Origin: Xylaria sp. FL1777
Lineage: Eukaryota > Ascomycota > Sordariomycetes > Xylariales > Xylariaceae
Reading direction: 5' to 3'
Assembly (NCBI GenBank): GCA_022578965.1
Contig: MU400549.1
Span: forward strand, 248,991-312,990
DNA: 64,000 bases
Shown piece after piece: positions 36,001-47,569 of this stretch. The notes beneath the pieces are model-generated. The model searched no databases, was not told where the DNA came from, and saw only the letters and a program-made list of their open reading frames with translations. The number at the start of each line of letters is the position of its first letter. Positions within the stretch are counted from its first letter, which is position 1. Both the position numbers and the translations under genes were made by a program.

Positions 36001-39000
36001 TCGCAATTACCTGCATTATATAGGTAGGCAGGCTCCTCGCTCATATCCGGGACGCTGTGTAATTTGCATAGTTGAGGCCTACATACTGCAGTAAAATTCT
36101 ACCCAGTCAAGTACCTATGCTAGCAATGGTACTTCTAGTATTTTGCTTTTATTCGTTGCTGCTGTTTTGTATTAAAGCTATTGCAGAAGCGGTACCTAAG
36201 CAGTTAAATATATAAAAGTCTTTGCAATAGCTCTTTACAATAGCTTTTCGTATAGCTTTTCGCAGTAGCCTTTTATAATAGCCTATAAACATAAGTTAAA
36301 AAGGCTTAAGATGCTATACCCAAACAATAGCTACAATAGCTAATTAAAAGTATGCCGTACTCCTGTAAAGGTGTTCTAAAAGCTGATAGGCTATCCATTG
36401 AATTCACATACAAATTACCTATGTATTTTATGCAAGTGTGCGGCAGGTAAGACGAAGAGGAATTTAGATATCGTGTCAGCTGGAATGTCGGCCTTGGCGG
36501 AAATGGCACGTAGATGGGTACACTAAGATCGGCTCGAACCGGATGGCGTCAGATCGATGAAAGTCCACACTCGAGTATATAGGCTGACAGTCATGTGATT
36601 GATTATTGAAGACATGGACGGGTCAGAAGCAGGTCTTGGTGTCGAGGGGCATGACCATGTCTATTTTTTATACCTTTTTTACTTCTTCATTTGGTGTATA
36701 AGGCTCAGTGAGTTGGTTGCTGGTCAGTGATATACAATGTATGTTGGAGTACTAAAAGTTACCTATCTAGGTTAGTTTGCCCAAGGTAGGAACTTCAGAC
36801 AAAAGTTGCGAGTAGGTTGAATTCTAGAACTTCGTACTGTAAGGACCCCGGTAGAGCCTCAGTGGAGATACATAGGTGGTACACTTCAAATAGTTACCGT
36901 ACTACTATACTGTATGTAAATGGAGAGACGGGAGTTCTAACGTGGGATCATGAACTAGGATCATAGACAGGCGCAGGTACTATGCGTATACTAGAGGGTG
37001 TCATCTATTTGGCACATTGGGAATTGACCATACCTTCAGGTCATTTCCACGACCTGGATTCAGTTCCGGTAGCCTGCCTTACTGAACGAGTAGACAAGCC
37101 AGAAACGTTATAACTTTGCGAATTAGATTGGACCACGAACCGCCTCCTACCTACTAACCTTAAATAGTTTGTGTCAACACTGAGGCCTTTGGGCTGCAAT
37201 GACGTAAACGCATTTACTTGGGCATATACTGTATATGTGTGGCATGATCTTAATGATTGCCACCTATCCAGTATTCGCAATCATTTACCTATTTGTTGCC
37301 CATGAGGTAACATGGTGTTTCTGTGTTCGCTGGCAATGCTGGAGGATAACAGCAACGACTTACTTTTGCTCAACGTTCTGTTTTCATCGTGCCCCTCCTT
37401 CCAAGCAAGACCGGCCAGTACTGTGATTCTGTAGTCCCTTGAATCGACCTTAACCACACACGGCCACGATGAGATTGAGTGAGCTGGGTGTTGTCGTTGT
37501 TGTGTGGGGTGCATGCAGATACGAATGCGTCGATCATTGATTGCCTTTTGACACAGGAGAGCGAGCAGAGACGGGAACAGGAATGGGAATAGTAATGGCA
37601 TTGTTCAAGTGTCTGCTTGCCTGTCTTGTCAATTGGTCGCCCTTTGGTCGTCGGACAAAGGCTGATTGAAGGAAGGTGAATAATAGGGAATTGATAAGCC
37701 TCGAGGTCTTGGAGAAGAAAGTATTATGCTACGGGTACCACCTACGGCAAGGCACTACCAGGTAGGTACCTCTAGGTATTCATGCGTCGTCCAGTGGGTC
37801 TGGCCTGCTTACCGATTGATTGAATACATGTAGCTGGAACAAAGAAAAATGGCACTAATGGGCATTCCAGCCTCCACTACACTAGAAGTTCGGCGGCCAA
37901 CAGAGTGGAAAGAGCTGTGGCTGCCCAACTATGCCATACCTACACTACCTAGGAGGTAGGTACCTATATAGGTACTTGAATTTGTGTAGGTACACATAAC
38001 CGTTAGTAGGACTAGGTAGGTATCTACAACGTTCAACGCCGGGACAATTAACCACCGTATCTGAAATGCCTGTGCCTGTGCCTATGCCTGTGTCTGTCTG
38101 TGCTCTCCCCAACCAGTGCCCAGTGCAGACCAGCAGTACCTAGGTAGGTAGCCAGCAGCGCTTAACTGCACCCCAACCCAGCAAAACCAGCAAACCAGCC
38201 AAGAAGGCAAGCAAGCGACAGCAAAGCACAGGCGGAAAACCACCACTTGTGGGGACATTGCCTGGCCTGGCCTGGCCTGGCTTGACCGCCCCCTTCTCTC
38301 CTCCTCTCCTCCCTTATGCATAGGGCACCCTTCCCTCGTCTTCCCTACCTACCGATTCCCTACCAATTGCCTACCTAACCAATTCCCCAGTTGTCTGTAC
38401 CCCAGTACCTAACCAGCCAGTGGCACCGCCCTATCTCCCTGTCCCGAACCTCCCTAAACAACATCGCCTACCTCCTAAGTCTCTCTCTATCTTCCTTTCT
38501 CTCCTCTCTACCTACCGACTCTTCCCTCTACAATCTACAATCCACACACACCATCAATCTTGTCCGAAGGGCGTCTGAAAGGCGTCGTCCCCCAAAGTGT
38601 CACGCCTTTCGCTTTTCTCTCCCACCCGTAGTCTCTCTTCATTTTAACTTCGCTTCTCTCCTCGTCCCGGTGTCTAGCAACCCGCCAACGCTAACCTTCG
38701 ATCCATTGACAATCTCCATCCCGCCCGGAACCAGCGCTGGCTGACGACAACACAAACTCTCTGTCTTTTAGGTAAGAAGATTCCTCAGCTCATCTTGCCC
38801 CCGCCACCCGTACTTGCTCTTTTCATCCCATCTCAAATCTCAGGCGTCCTTCATCACGGCCTCCATTCACAGCCACATAAGCGCTGCCATTGTTCTCTTC
38901 TGTTTCACGTAGTTCCTGGTCAAATCTTGTTCACCCACTGCTGCATTTCCCACACATTCTTCAGACCACTACTTGCCAACAGTAGTCCACCTTGGCAGGG

Positions 39001-39352
39001 CTGTACGTCTCTGTCGACTTCTTGCCAAAACATGTTCCTTCCGCCCATCATCACACTTCTACTGCACTCACTCACTCACTTCTCATCTTGCCTTTCTGGA
39101 GGTCCATCTCATTACCAGTGACTCGATTTGTCACGCTTCTTCTATCCTTATCTTTTTCCTGCCCACTTGAAACATCCCGTCCAGCTCGTTTCATGCTGAC
39201 CTGGTCACAGCGCCACAGATCGTTCGGTCCCTTATTATAACGTCCTTCAATTACCGACTCGTCGTTATCGTTTCGTTCGAAAATCTATCTCACCTCCCAA
39301 ATACATAATCTCAACTATTTTGAGGTAGCTCTTAGCTCCACCCATCATCAAC
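33038..39352. other. Gene-poor intergenic region and casein kinase leader
   Basis: About 6.3 kb without a convincing gene. Short frames at 33388-33879 (+) and 34055-34354 (-) have no recognisable domain. AT-rich DNA with recurring AATAGC-like words lies at 36120-36340. GTAGGTA/TACCTAC motifs are dense at 37760-38030. A CCTGG pentamer array sits at 38262-38281 and a GCCTGT-type repeat at 38066-38095. From about 38330 to the casein kinase start the + strand is strongly pyrimidine-rich, as in many highly expressed fungal leaders, so part of it is probably 5' UTR. Confidence 0.55.
38330..39352 (+). promoter_or_regulatory. Pyrimidine-rich promoter/5' leader of casein kinase I gene
   Basis: Roughly 1 kb of CT-rich sequence with repeated TCTCTC, TTCCC and CACTC words directly upstream of the casein kinase ATG. 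Such CT-rich tracts are common at fungal promoters near the transcription start. Candidate splice sites and several short upstream ORFs occur within it, so a spliced leader is possible. The transcription start cannot be placed from sequence. Confidence 0.4.
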
Positions 39353-40248
39353 ATGACTACAATGGTATGTTCAATTCTGCCACACCCCTTTTGTGACCAC
39401 GTGCATTCGGACGAGGCGGTGGGCGAGTTCCGAATATCGGTGTCAGCAACTATACACCCATCAATGCTCCACCTGTAGCAACAAACAACCCTAGGCCACC
39501 CAGCCTTGTCTATATGAACTTGTGCTGATACACGCTATCTAGGATCTTCGCGTCGGTAACAAGTACCGCATCGGTCGCAAGATTGGCTCTGGTTCTTTCG
39601 GTGACATCTACCTGGGAACCAACATCATTTCCGGTGAAGAGATTGCCATCAAGCTGGAGTCCGTCAAGGCCAAGCATCCCCAGCTTGAATACGAAGCACG
39701 TGTCTACAAGTCCCTCGCCGGTGGTGTCGGTATTCCCTTTGTTCGATGGTTCGGCACCGAGTGTGATTACAATGCCATGGTTCTGGACCTACTTGGTCCT
39801 AGCTTGGAGGATCTTTTCAACTTCTGCAACCGCAAGTTCTCGCTGAAGACTGTGCTGCTCTTGGCTGATCAACTTATCTCTCGCATCGAGTACATCCATG
39901 CCAAGTCGTTCATCCACCGGGACATCAAACCCGATAATTTTCTCATGGGTATCGGCAAGCGTGGTAACCAGGTCAATGTCATTGATTTTGGTCTGGCTAA
40001 AAAATACAGAGACCCCAAGACTCATTTCCACATCCCTTACCGTGAGAACAAGAATTTGACAGGGACAGCTCGCTATGCTTCCATCAACACCCATTTAGGT
40101 GTTGGTAGGTCACTTCGTCATATTAGGCTTTGGTTCTAGGCGTACTGACAAATATGTAGAACAATCCCGCCGTGACGATATGGAGTCTCTTGGCTATGTC
40201 ATGTTGTACTTTTGCCGCGGATCTCTTCCCTGGCAGGGATTGAAGGCT

Positions 40249-40288
<40 letters not shown>

Positions 40289-40903
40289 AGATGACTACAC
40301 CTACCGAGGTTCTCTGCAGGGGATTTCCTAACGAGTTTGCCATCTATCTTAACTACACTCGTTCCTTGCGCTTCGACGACAAGCCCGATTATAGTTACCT
40401 CCGTAAGATCTTCCGGGATCTTTTCGTTCGTGAGGGTTTCCAGTACGATTACGTGTTCGATTGGACAGTATATAAGTACCAAAAGAATGCACAGGCTATT
40501 GCCCAAGCTGCTGGTCAGGGTGCTGAGGAGGACGAGAAACGCGCTCGTACGAATGTCACTCCTGCTGGTGCAAATGCTCAGGCTAACGCTGTTAAAGCGA
40601 ATGCAATTTCAAGCACTCGACGCAAGGTGATGGAACGTGGCCCTCAAGGCGTTGACACTCCCGAAACTAACCGAGCCGTCGGGGGAAGCGACAGGATGTG
40701 AGTGTCTCGCCAACCCAGTCCAGTTCAAGCATTCCTAGTAAGGAATCATCTTTCCTTCGAGTTTGGTGTGATTCATAACGCTGGCCGGAGGAATTGCTGA
40801 CATGATTGCTGACACTTCAGTCTACGGTAACAGGCTGCGATCAGCTTCCAAAGTCCAAGGAACCGGTTCCGGATATGCGTCTGGCTCTTACCGCCCTAAA
40901 TGA
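39353..40903 (+). CDS. ck1: Casein kinase I (CK1 delta/epsilon-Hrr25/Hhp1 type)
   Basis: Ser/Thr protein kinase of the CK1 family, acting in DNA repair, membrane traffic, ribosome biogenesis and, in fungi, the circadian clock. Exons 39353-39364, 39543-40104, 40160-40697 and 40834-40903 give 393 aa. The first exon holds only four codons (MTTM). The kinase domain is complete: glycine loop GSGSFGDIY (~19), Lys41, catalytic HRDIKPDN with Asp131, DFG at 152-154, and the CK1 signature [15 protein letters not shown] spanning the second intron. The Gln/Ala/Asn-rich C-terminal tail ([22 protein letters not shown]) ends in a short last exon coding [20 protein letters not shown]. All intron phases match. 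No C-terminal prenylation cysteines are seen, unlike the membrane-bound Yck branch. Confidence 0.96.
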
Positions 40904-43161
40904 TCAATGGCTCCGTCGCTTTAACATCATAGTCCCGCATTGTGGAGGTAGTATCGACTACCTATGATCGCTCCACGAGAATATTCCCTTCCCCGTGGTA
41001 TATCTCGTTGTTGCTCGTACGTATGGCACCACTTAGATCTACTTGTGGATCGTGGTTGCAGGTTGGGCAACGGAGAACTACGCACTACCTCCCCCCTTTC
41101 CTAGTGTTTGGGTTGCTTTGGTTTCCGTTCTTCGATGATTCTCGGTTTACGACTCAATTCCATGGCTCGAACAGGCCAAGAGGCTCAGAGACGTGATTTA
41201 CTATCGGCTTGTCCGATCTTGGATCGCGTCCCTTGTTAAGCGCTTTGCCCTGTTCGAACGGCACGTCCGGCACTCGGCGACTCGCAGGGTGTCGTTTTCC
41301 ATGGCCTAGGTCTATTGAGGCGACCTTAAGTTAATACGCGTTGTTCTCCAGCTGCGTATCATTTGATATTCGCCAACCAGAGATTGAGCGTATGGCATTG
41401 AGTGAAACCGGTCTACTCTGCCTATTCTCCTTCGATGCGATCTCATCACCCTCACCGATATGACTAGGCTGGAGGTTTCCTTATTTGACTTGTTTTTCTT
41501 TTTTTTCCTCCTTACTCTCTTTCCTTGGCATTTTTGTTTTAGTTTGCTACGTCATCATGCTAGAGGGAGATGATCCACATGCCAGAGCACCATTCTTTCG
41601 GTAACCGAGTATGCCAGATAAGAGTCTGTACGATTCCACCGCCGTACACGCCACGAGTTTACAAGCGGAATAGAGTCGCAATATACGGCGACGGAAGACG
41701 AGGGTAGGATATAGTGATATCCATCGCAACATCCCTTTTCGCCACTCATCTCGAGAGTCGCGGCATTCGATATTCGATATTCGGCCTAGTCCTGATGTCT
41801 CCGTCATTGCAAGTCATTGCCGGTTAGCTCGAGACGTTATCAGTGGGTGAAAGCCCCGGTTGTTTTATTGCCACCAGGTAGAGGCGTCACCTTCAGTAGT
41901 TACTCGCTACTCCACGAGCTGAAATGGTTCAACGAGATGCAAAGTGCGGGCTGGATAGAGAGTGTCATAATACGCTTGCCTAAGATGGGGATAGTACACA
42001 GAAGAAAGCAGGCGGAGAACGGATCAAGGGAATAGTGGCAGCTTGAGTCGATGGGACCAGAGGCTCACGGCTACACTATATCTCCCCCCTGGGATGGCAG
42101 CATGGTAGGCAGACAATACACGCTAGGTAGCATTAAGGAATTCTTTTCTCAGCTTTGTAACAAGCCTTCGTAAGTAGACGTGACACGTGAGAGATTGCCT
42201 GGATGAGCTGAGGAGCTGAGGAGGAGCTGGAAACCATGAGTGGCTCGGTAAGCGTTGTGAGGGCTATTATGAGTGTACCGGTACCTTAATGAGTGGAGCA
42301 CCCCTGCGTTAAGTTATACTAAAGGTGGGCGGGCATGGTCTCTCATTGAGGCTTGGACCAAACCTTATAATCGCAAGACCCAGGCATCAATCATACTTTT
42401 GAGTACAATAGGTAGTAAACTTTATCTTTGTTTTTGTTTTTCTTGGGTAGTTATAGCAACGCGTGAATGCTTAGTGTCAACATGTTGATATAGGCACCTG
42501 TATACAAGAGAGAGAGAGCTGAGAATGACCACCCACAACCAGATTTCTTCAGCATCACCTTGGCCTATCCTCTCGATATCGTTCAATTGTGGCACCAATA
42601 GTACCTACCTAAGGCTATCTAAGGTAGTTAACTACTTACTTGAGTTAGATGCGCGGTTGCCTACTTAAGTAGGTAGTCATTATAAATACAGCATTTTGTC
42701 ATTGGCAAGGGCGTTGTTGGGACACGGCAGCCAGCAGACAAAGAGGGGGGTTGTTCTACAGAGGTATGTATATCAACAACATCCCCTCCAATTTACACCA
42801 TCTACACCTACATCATCCCATCCTATCCTGTCCAGGCTTTTTTGGCTGACACAGATACTTACGGTAGCCAGATACAGTACTCAGTCAGATCTGGTGCCAC
42901 GCCACACCACACCACCACACCACAACACATCTGCAGCCCATATATGTTGCCGACCTACTGGCATCAGCTCTCCCGATCAGCCACTTTTTCTGCTACCTCC
43001 CTATTAGCTGATTCCTATTAGCTGACGGGACGGGCGAGACCACCACATCGGCCCCCAACCCTACCCTACCCCGCCCCGGCGTCAACCGGCATCAATCAGC
43101 GTGTTGCGTCGAGTATAGAGTGCCGTAAATACGCACCTACCGTGCCCATCGAGTCATAGAC
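40904..43161. other. Intergenic region, no gene seen
   Basis: About 2.25 kb. The first part is presumably the casein kinase 3' UTR. Simple repeats include ATTCGAT near 41766-41781, GAGCTGAGGA near 42206-42230, and a CCACA-type repeat near 42895-42930. TACCTAC motifs lie at 42600-42680. No conserved frame or RNA gene is visible. Confidence 0.5.
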
Positions 43162-44776
43162 ATGTCCGAGCAGCTCCGGGTCGCGGCCCCGTCCGCAGAC
43201 ATCTTCATTCTCACCTTCAACGCCGCCAAGGAACAGATCAATCCGTCTGTCTTCGCCCTCCATCTTCGCAATGCTTTTGCGAAGAATGCCAGCGCCTTGC
43301 CAGAAATTGTTGTTATGTAAGTCTGCCCACCGCCCAGTGCTTTCCCCGAAGCCTAACGTTCCTGCTTCTACAGATGCCTCCAAGAGATGGCGCCTCTCGA
43401 GCACAGTTTCATCGGCTCCTACATGATCAATCCTTATTTTCAAAGCTGGGCCTCTGCCGTAAACCTCGCTGCTAGCCCTTCCGTCGCTAGACCAAGTCAA
43501 GATCAGGCAGCCTACCAGGAGCATGAGTATAGAGACGAAGATCAGGATGGATTGCCAGATGTACCTCAAGATTCCCCTTACACCCTCGTAACCACTCGCA
43601 ATGTTGGTATGACCGGCATTATGCTCTTTGCTCTTGACCCTAGTGCTCTGCGTAACGTAAAGTCCACCGAGGTTAGCTTTGGGGCCGGCGACATGGCAAA
43701 CAAGGGAGCCCTCGGTCTCCGCATGCTATTCTCCAAGGACGACGCAGAAGGCCGGAAGAGAGAGACCGAACTGACCTTTGTGGGCACTCATTTGGCTGCT
43801 CAGGAGTGGAATCTGAGCAAGAGGAACAAGAATTGGGAGAGTATCGTGTCTGGATTGCGTGAGTGTTCCTGTCCTCCCAAGTTGTAAGTCGAGATAGCAT
43901 CTGCTCACCCTCGTCGTCATAGTTTTCGAAAACCCTAAGAAGTTCCGGGGCGGCAAGTCTACACATCCTACACCCCACACATCTGATAGCGAGGATGAGC
44001 GTGAGGCTCTCCTTTCTCGAGACGAGAACGAGAAGGCGTTACATGACATCACCATCTATAAGCCCGGGTCCCACCTTTTCGTTGCGGGCGACCTAAATTA
44101 TCGAATATCAAAAACGCCTCCGACATCGAAGTCTGTTTTCCCCAATTTGAACCCCAAGAGCCCACACCACTTCAAACACTTTCTCGGGCAGGATCAACTT
44201 GGGCCAGAAAAAGCGGCAGGGCGGACACTACACGGACTAACAGAATCCTCGATTTCCTTCCCACCAACCTATAAACTTCAACTGATAGATGGAGAAGAGG
44301 CCCAGGCCCAGGCCCATCAGAATGGCTCCCCACCCGCCCATGATGTGGTGTTTTGGAAATGGGCTCCTCATCGATGGCCAGGCTGGTGTGATCGTGTGCT
44401 CTATCTCAACATTCCTCCCTGGGTTTCCCAGTCTTCTGCCGGGCCTAACACCGTCATAAATACCATAGCCTACGACGCACTACCACCGGTCCGAACCAGC
44501 GATCACAGGGCTGTCTTTCTTCGCCTTACAGTTCCAGTTATCGAACCTCCGGTGCTAGCACCCCCTCAAGGGTTATATGCTTCGAATAGCAACGATCCTC
44601 GTATTAGGCTTCCATATCCCGTTAATTTCGAGTCATGGGATCACCGTGCCCGGGTCAAGAAGTGGGAGTGGGTGATTGGCTGGTCGATGCTAGCTTCACG
44701 ATCGAAGCGAGGCATCGCTTTCTTCGCAACTCTCCTCCTCGTCGGCTTGGGAGCTTGGTGGCTTAGGTCGCGGTAG
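43162..44776 (+). CDS. Tail-anchored inositol polyphosphate 5-phosphatase (INP54-like)
   Basis: Removes the 5-phosphate from phosphoinositides such as PI(4,5)P2; yeast Inp54 is the ER-anchored analogue. Exons 43162-43316, 43374-43858 and 43923-44776 give 497 aa, with introns of 57 and 64 nt and matching phases. Family motifs in order: ILTFNAAKEQ (~16), CLQEMAPL with metal-binding Glu56, GMTGIMLFAL, GAGDMANKGALG, FVGTHLAA, HLFVAGDLNYRIS, PGWCDRVLYL and TSDHRAVFL. An acidic insert (SDSEDERE) and a Gln/Ala insert lie between motifs. The C-terminus is a hydrophobic helix (GIAFFATLLLVGLGAWWL) ending in RSR, typical of a tail anchor, so the catalytic domain should face the cytosol. The ATG at 43162 starts the first conserved strand. 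Longer than yeast Inp54 because of inserts. Confidence 0.9.
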
Positions 44777-45517
44777 GACTCGACCCTCGAGCGCTTTAGG
44801 CGATGGATGCAGCCTACGGCGGCATTAAGGCTCCCTCGCATCTTCAGACAGTGCACTTAGCCGCAAACCCCCTAGTTATTCCGGTGCTCATTCTTCTCCA
44901 CTAGGCTTATAGGTGATTATACATACACCTTGGCAAGGTTGCCCCGTTTGGTACCGGTTCAGTTTAACATATCCTTGGTTTTGTTTTTCAGCCCTTATAT
45001 TTCTTTTCTTTTCTTTCTGCTTATGGAAGTTGTTACATGGCCATGATAGATCATGACAGGTCTGTCGGCGAGTTTCTCACTCCTTTGTCGTAGCCGGGCT
45101 TGCGAAGATTACTCTATAATAATTATAACAAGACTTAGAGTTGGCGAGGCGTTCGCACTAAATGGTCATGGTGGTTATACCCCTTTTGCATTAGAGGTTG
45201 ACAAAGACTGATGGATGTGCACGCATATCTATCGATTATGTATATTTAGTTCTCTTTATGGTTAGAACTCCGTGGAACAATGTCATTCAAAGTTTTAGAT
45301 AGATATCCCTGATATCCGGATACGGTGTTTCGCCAACTCGTAAATGCATTTACTGACTTGTTGGCGGGCACCTTTGTCTGCGCGTCTCCTCGGCTTAGAC
45401 ACAGACATGGTGCAATAGCAACGCACCCAGAAAACACTCTTGGCTGTCTATTTGTTTTTTTTCTTTCCTTTTTCTTTTCCTCTCCTCCCGGTTTTCCGCA
45501 CTAGACTGAAGGAAGAC
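44777..45517. other. Intergenic region, no gene seen
   Basis: About 0.74 kb between two + strand genes. A pyrimidine-rich leader lies just before the APH-like gene (45455-45490). No conserved ORF, RNA gene or notable repeat is visible. Confidence 0.5.
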
Positions 45518-47569
45518 ATGACAGAGCATGCAACCACAAGTTACGTGGAACGCTCTCGCAGTGATCGGCGGGTCGAGCTGGCTAAGCTGGCTCGTGATCA
45601 CCACGCAGACGTGTCCATAGTCGTAGGGCTCTCGTTGAGGCTCAGGGGACACCAGGCTCATCTAGACTACACCGGCGGTCTCGACACGGCAAGGCTACGC
45701 CAAAACCTGGCTTCGTTGGGGGATCTATCATGGAGCGGGACATTATCTCGCTTCTTGCACCCGGCAAACGAGATATCCGAAGCAAGACGAACTGGGGCTG
45801 AGTCGGCCGATGGACAAACTACGCCGAGTTGGAGCCATGCGCTTCTACGAGCGGCACCAGTCGATCTTCAGCGTCCGTCTAGCTGTAGACGCGACGGGGA
45901 GACGCCGGAGGCGCGGCGGGATCGGATGCGCATGGAGTACGAGCGGAAGACAAGGGACTTTGCGCCCGTTATTGCACGCGTTAACACGTTGGCCTTGCCG
46001 CATCTCGCGCGAGATCTCCTCGAACAGCGCCGTCGTCGCCAGTCATACTTAGGACGCGATGCGGACCCGGTGCCGCTCCCGGTAGTGGGAGACCCCTTCT
46101 TCGGCAGTGGACACGTGTTTTACGTGATTCGGTTCCCGCGCGAGGGGCAGAGGGGTGCGAGAGAAGAAGGAACCGGCGAGAGCGGGCGTCACGGAGACGG
46201 GGTGCAGTGGATCGCGAAGATACCTGCGGCCGCTGAAGATGGCGCGTGGGATCGGCTATGTTGCGAGACGCTCCGCGCCGAGGCATTCCTGCTTCATATG
46301 CTGCGCGAGGAAACCGGTGTGCCCGTCCCCGAGGTCATCGATGCGGACTGTCGCCCGGGCAATGAGGTCGGCGCGCCCTGGTTGCTCATGGAGTTTGTTC
46401 AGGGGCGGCGGCTCGAAGACGTCTGGTTCGGGCGAGACAGTGGCGACGTCGATGGACACGTGCTGAAGGAGAGGAGGGAGAAGATCCTTCGAAACGTTGC
46501 CACCGCTATGTTGGAGCTGGGGAAGTACGAGTTCGATAGCGGCGGCGCGCTGGTCTTTGATAAGCGCCATGGCGAACTCGTCGGTACTACTACGGGCCCC
46601 TTGCGCGAACGAGATGTGAAAGCTATGGTTTTGCGCTGGTTCGCTGACGAGGACTGCCTCTCTACGCCGTTGTACTGCCATACTGGGCCCTGGGACCATC
46701 CCCGCGATACCTACACCGCCTTGCTAGATACCTGGCCGCCAACTACAGTACCTGAAAGAGGCATCGACGGGTTGTTGAGACTGCTGCTTGAACTCATCCA
46801 TGAGCCCGGCACGGGGAAGAGATCATCAGCAGATAAACTCCCTCGTGAGATAAGTCGTATGAGAGGAGTGAGAGTAGGTGAAGGGGAGACGAAGATGAAG
46901 AAATTCGTCCTCACGCACCCCGATGTTAGCATGCATAATATACTCCTCGCCGAGGACGGCACAGCCATTAAGGCTATTTTCGGCTGGGACGGCGCACGGG
47001 CGACGCCCCGAAGCCTCGGCAACGAGGCGCTGCCGCGCTGGCTTGTTCGCGATTTTAATCCCTTCGTCTGGAGATGGCAGCCGGCTACGGACTTCTGGCG
47101 ACCTGGTCATGTCCCGCCTGAGTGCAATCGCTTCGAGGACCCGCCTTGGGTGCTCAGGGAGCTTAGGGAGTTTTATGCGAGTGTTATATGGGAGCTGAAG
47201 AGGGCAGAGGACAGAGGAAGGGAAAGGAGGACGACAAAGAAGGGCCAGAAGGGGAAGCGAATCATCCGAGGCGAGGATGTCAATGATGCTGAAGATGAGA
47301 TATATGAGGACGTTGATGTTGATGTCACAAAGCAGTCTCTGCTGACGCTTACGCTAGACGCAGCGATTCGGGACCCGAGGTACAGAACTGCGACGCTGAG
47401 ACGACTGCTAGAGAAATGCTCCCGCTCATTTGAGGAATTAGATTTCGACTATTTCGTGAATACTCTAGGCGAGGGATATGAAATCGATGCCTTCAAGTTG
47501 AAATGTCTCGCTAACAATGTGAAAGAATTGGTGAATAAGGGGTTCGTGAGAGGTGCTGTTGTATGGTAG
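45518..47569 (+). CDS. Fungal APH/kinase-fold phosphotransferase-like protein, 683 aa
   Basis: Member of the large fungal family related to aminoglycoside phosphotransferases and choline kinases; substrates are generally unknown. Single exon from the first ATG at 45518; the frame upstream is open only from a TTG. After a ~190-residue charged N-terminus come the kinase-fold landmarks: WIAKIP with Lys234, a helix TLRAEAFLLHMLREE, hinge APWLLMEFVQGRRLEDVWF, and the catalytic loop VLTHPDVSMHNILL with Asp469 and Asn474. The usual metal-binding IIDWDG motif instead reads AIFGWDGARATPRSLG, so the expected Asp is Gly489. A C-terminal basic stretch (RRTTKKGQKGKR) is followed by an acidic EDVDVDV. G/C-rich codon use differs from the AT-leaning surroundings. 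Possibly a pseudoenzyme; family assignment is good, function unknown. Confidence 0.8.
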   Translation: MTEHATTSYVERSRSDRRVELAKLARDHHADVSIVVGLSLRLRGHQAHLDYTGGLDTARLRQNLASLGDLSWSGTLSRFLHPANEISEARRTGAESADGQTTPSWSHALLRAAPVDLQRPSSCRRDGETPEARRDRMRMEYERKTRDFAPVIARVNTLALPHLARDLLEQRRRRQSYLGRDADPVPLPVVGDPFFGSGHVFYVIRFPREGQRGAREEGTGESGRHGDGVQWIAKIPAAAEDGAWDRLCCETLRAEAFLLHMLREETGVPVPEVIDADCRPGNEVGAPWLLMEFVQGRRLEDVWFGRDSGDVDGHVLKERREKILRNVATAMLELGKYEFDSGGALVFDKRHGELVGTTTGPLRERDVKAMVLRWFADEDCLSTPLYCHTGPWDHPRDTYTALLDTWPPTTVPERGIDGLLRLLLELIHEPGTGKRSSADKLPREISRMRGVRVGEGETKMKKFVLTHPDVSMHNILLAEDGTAIKAIFGWDGARATPRSLGNEALPRWLVRDFNPFVWRWQPATDFWRPGHVPPECNRFEDPPWVLRELREFYASVIWELKRAEDRGRERRTTKKGQKGKRIIRGEDVNDAEDEIYEDVDVDVTKQSLLTLTLDAAIRDPRYRTATLRRLLEKCSRSFEELDFDYFVNTLGEGYEIDAFKLKCLANNVKELVNKGFVRGAVVW

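Noticed and set aside
36520..36560. GGTTCGAGCC on the - strand, like a tRNA B box
   Set aside because: Flanking bases do not form a T-stem and no A box or acceptor stem is found.
46256..47110. Long antisense ORFs opposite the APH-like gene
   Set aside because: Shadow frames of a G/C-rich coding exon; no domain of their own.
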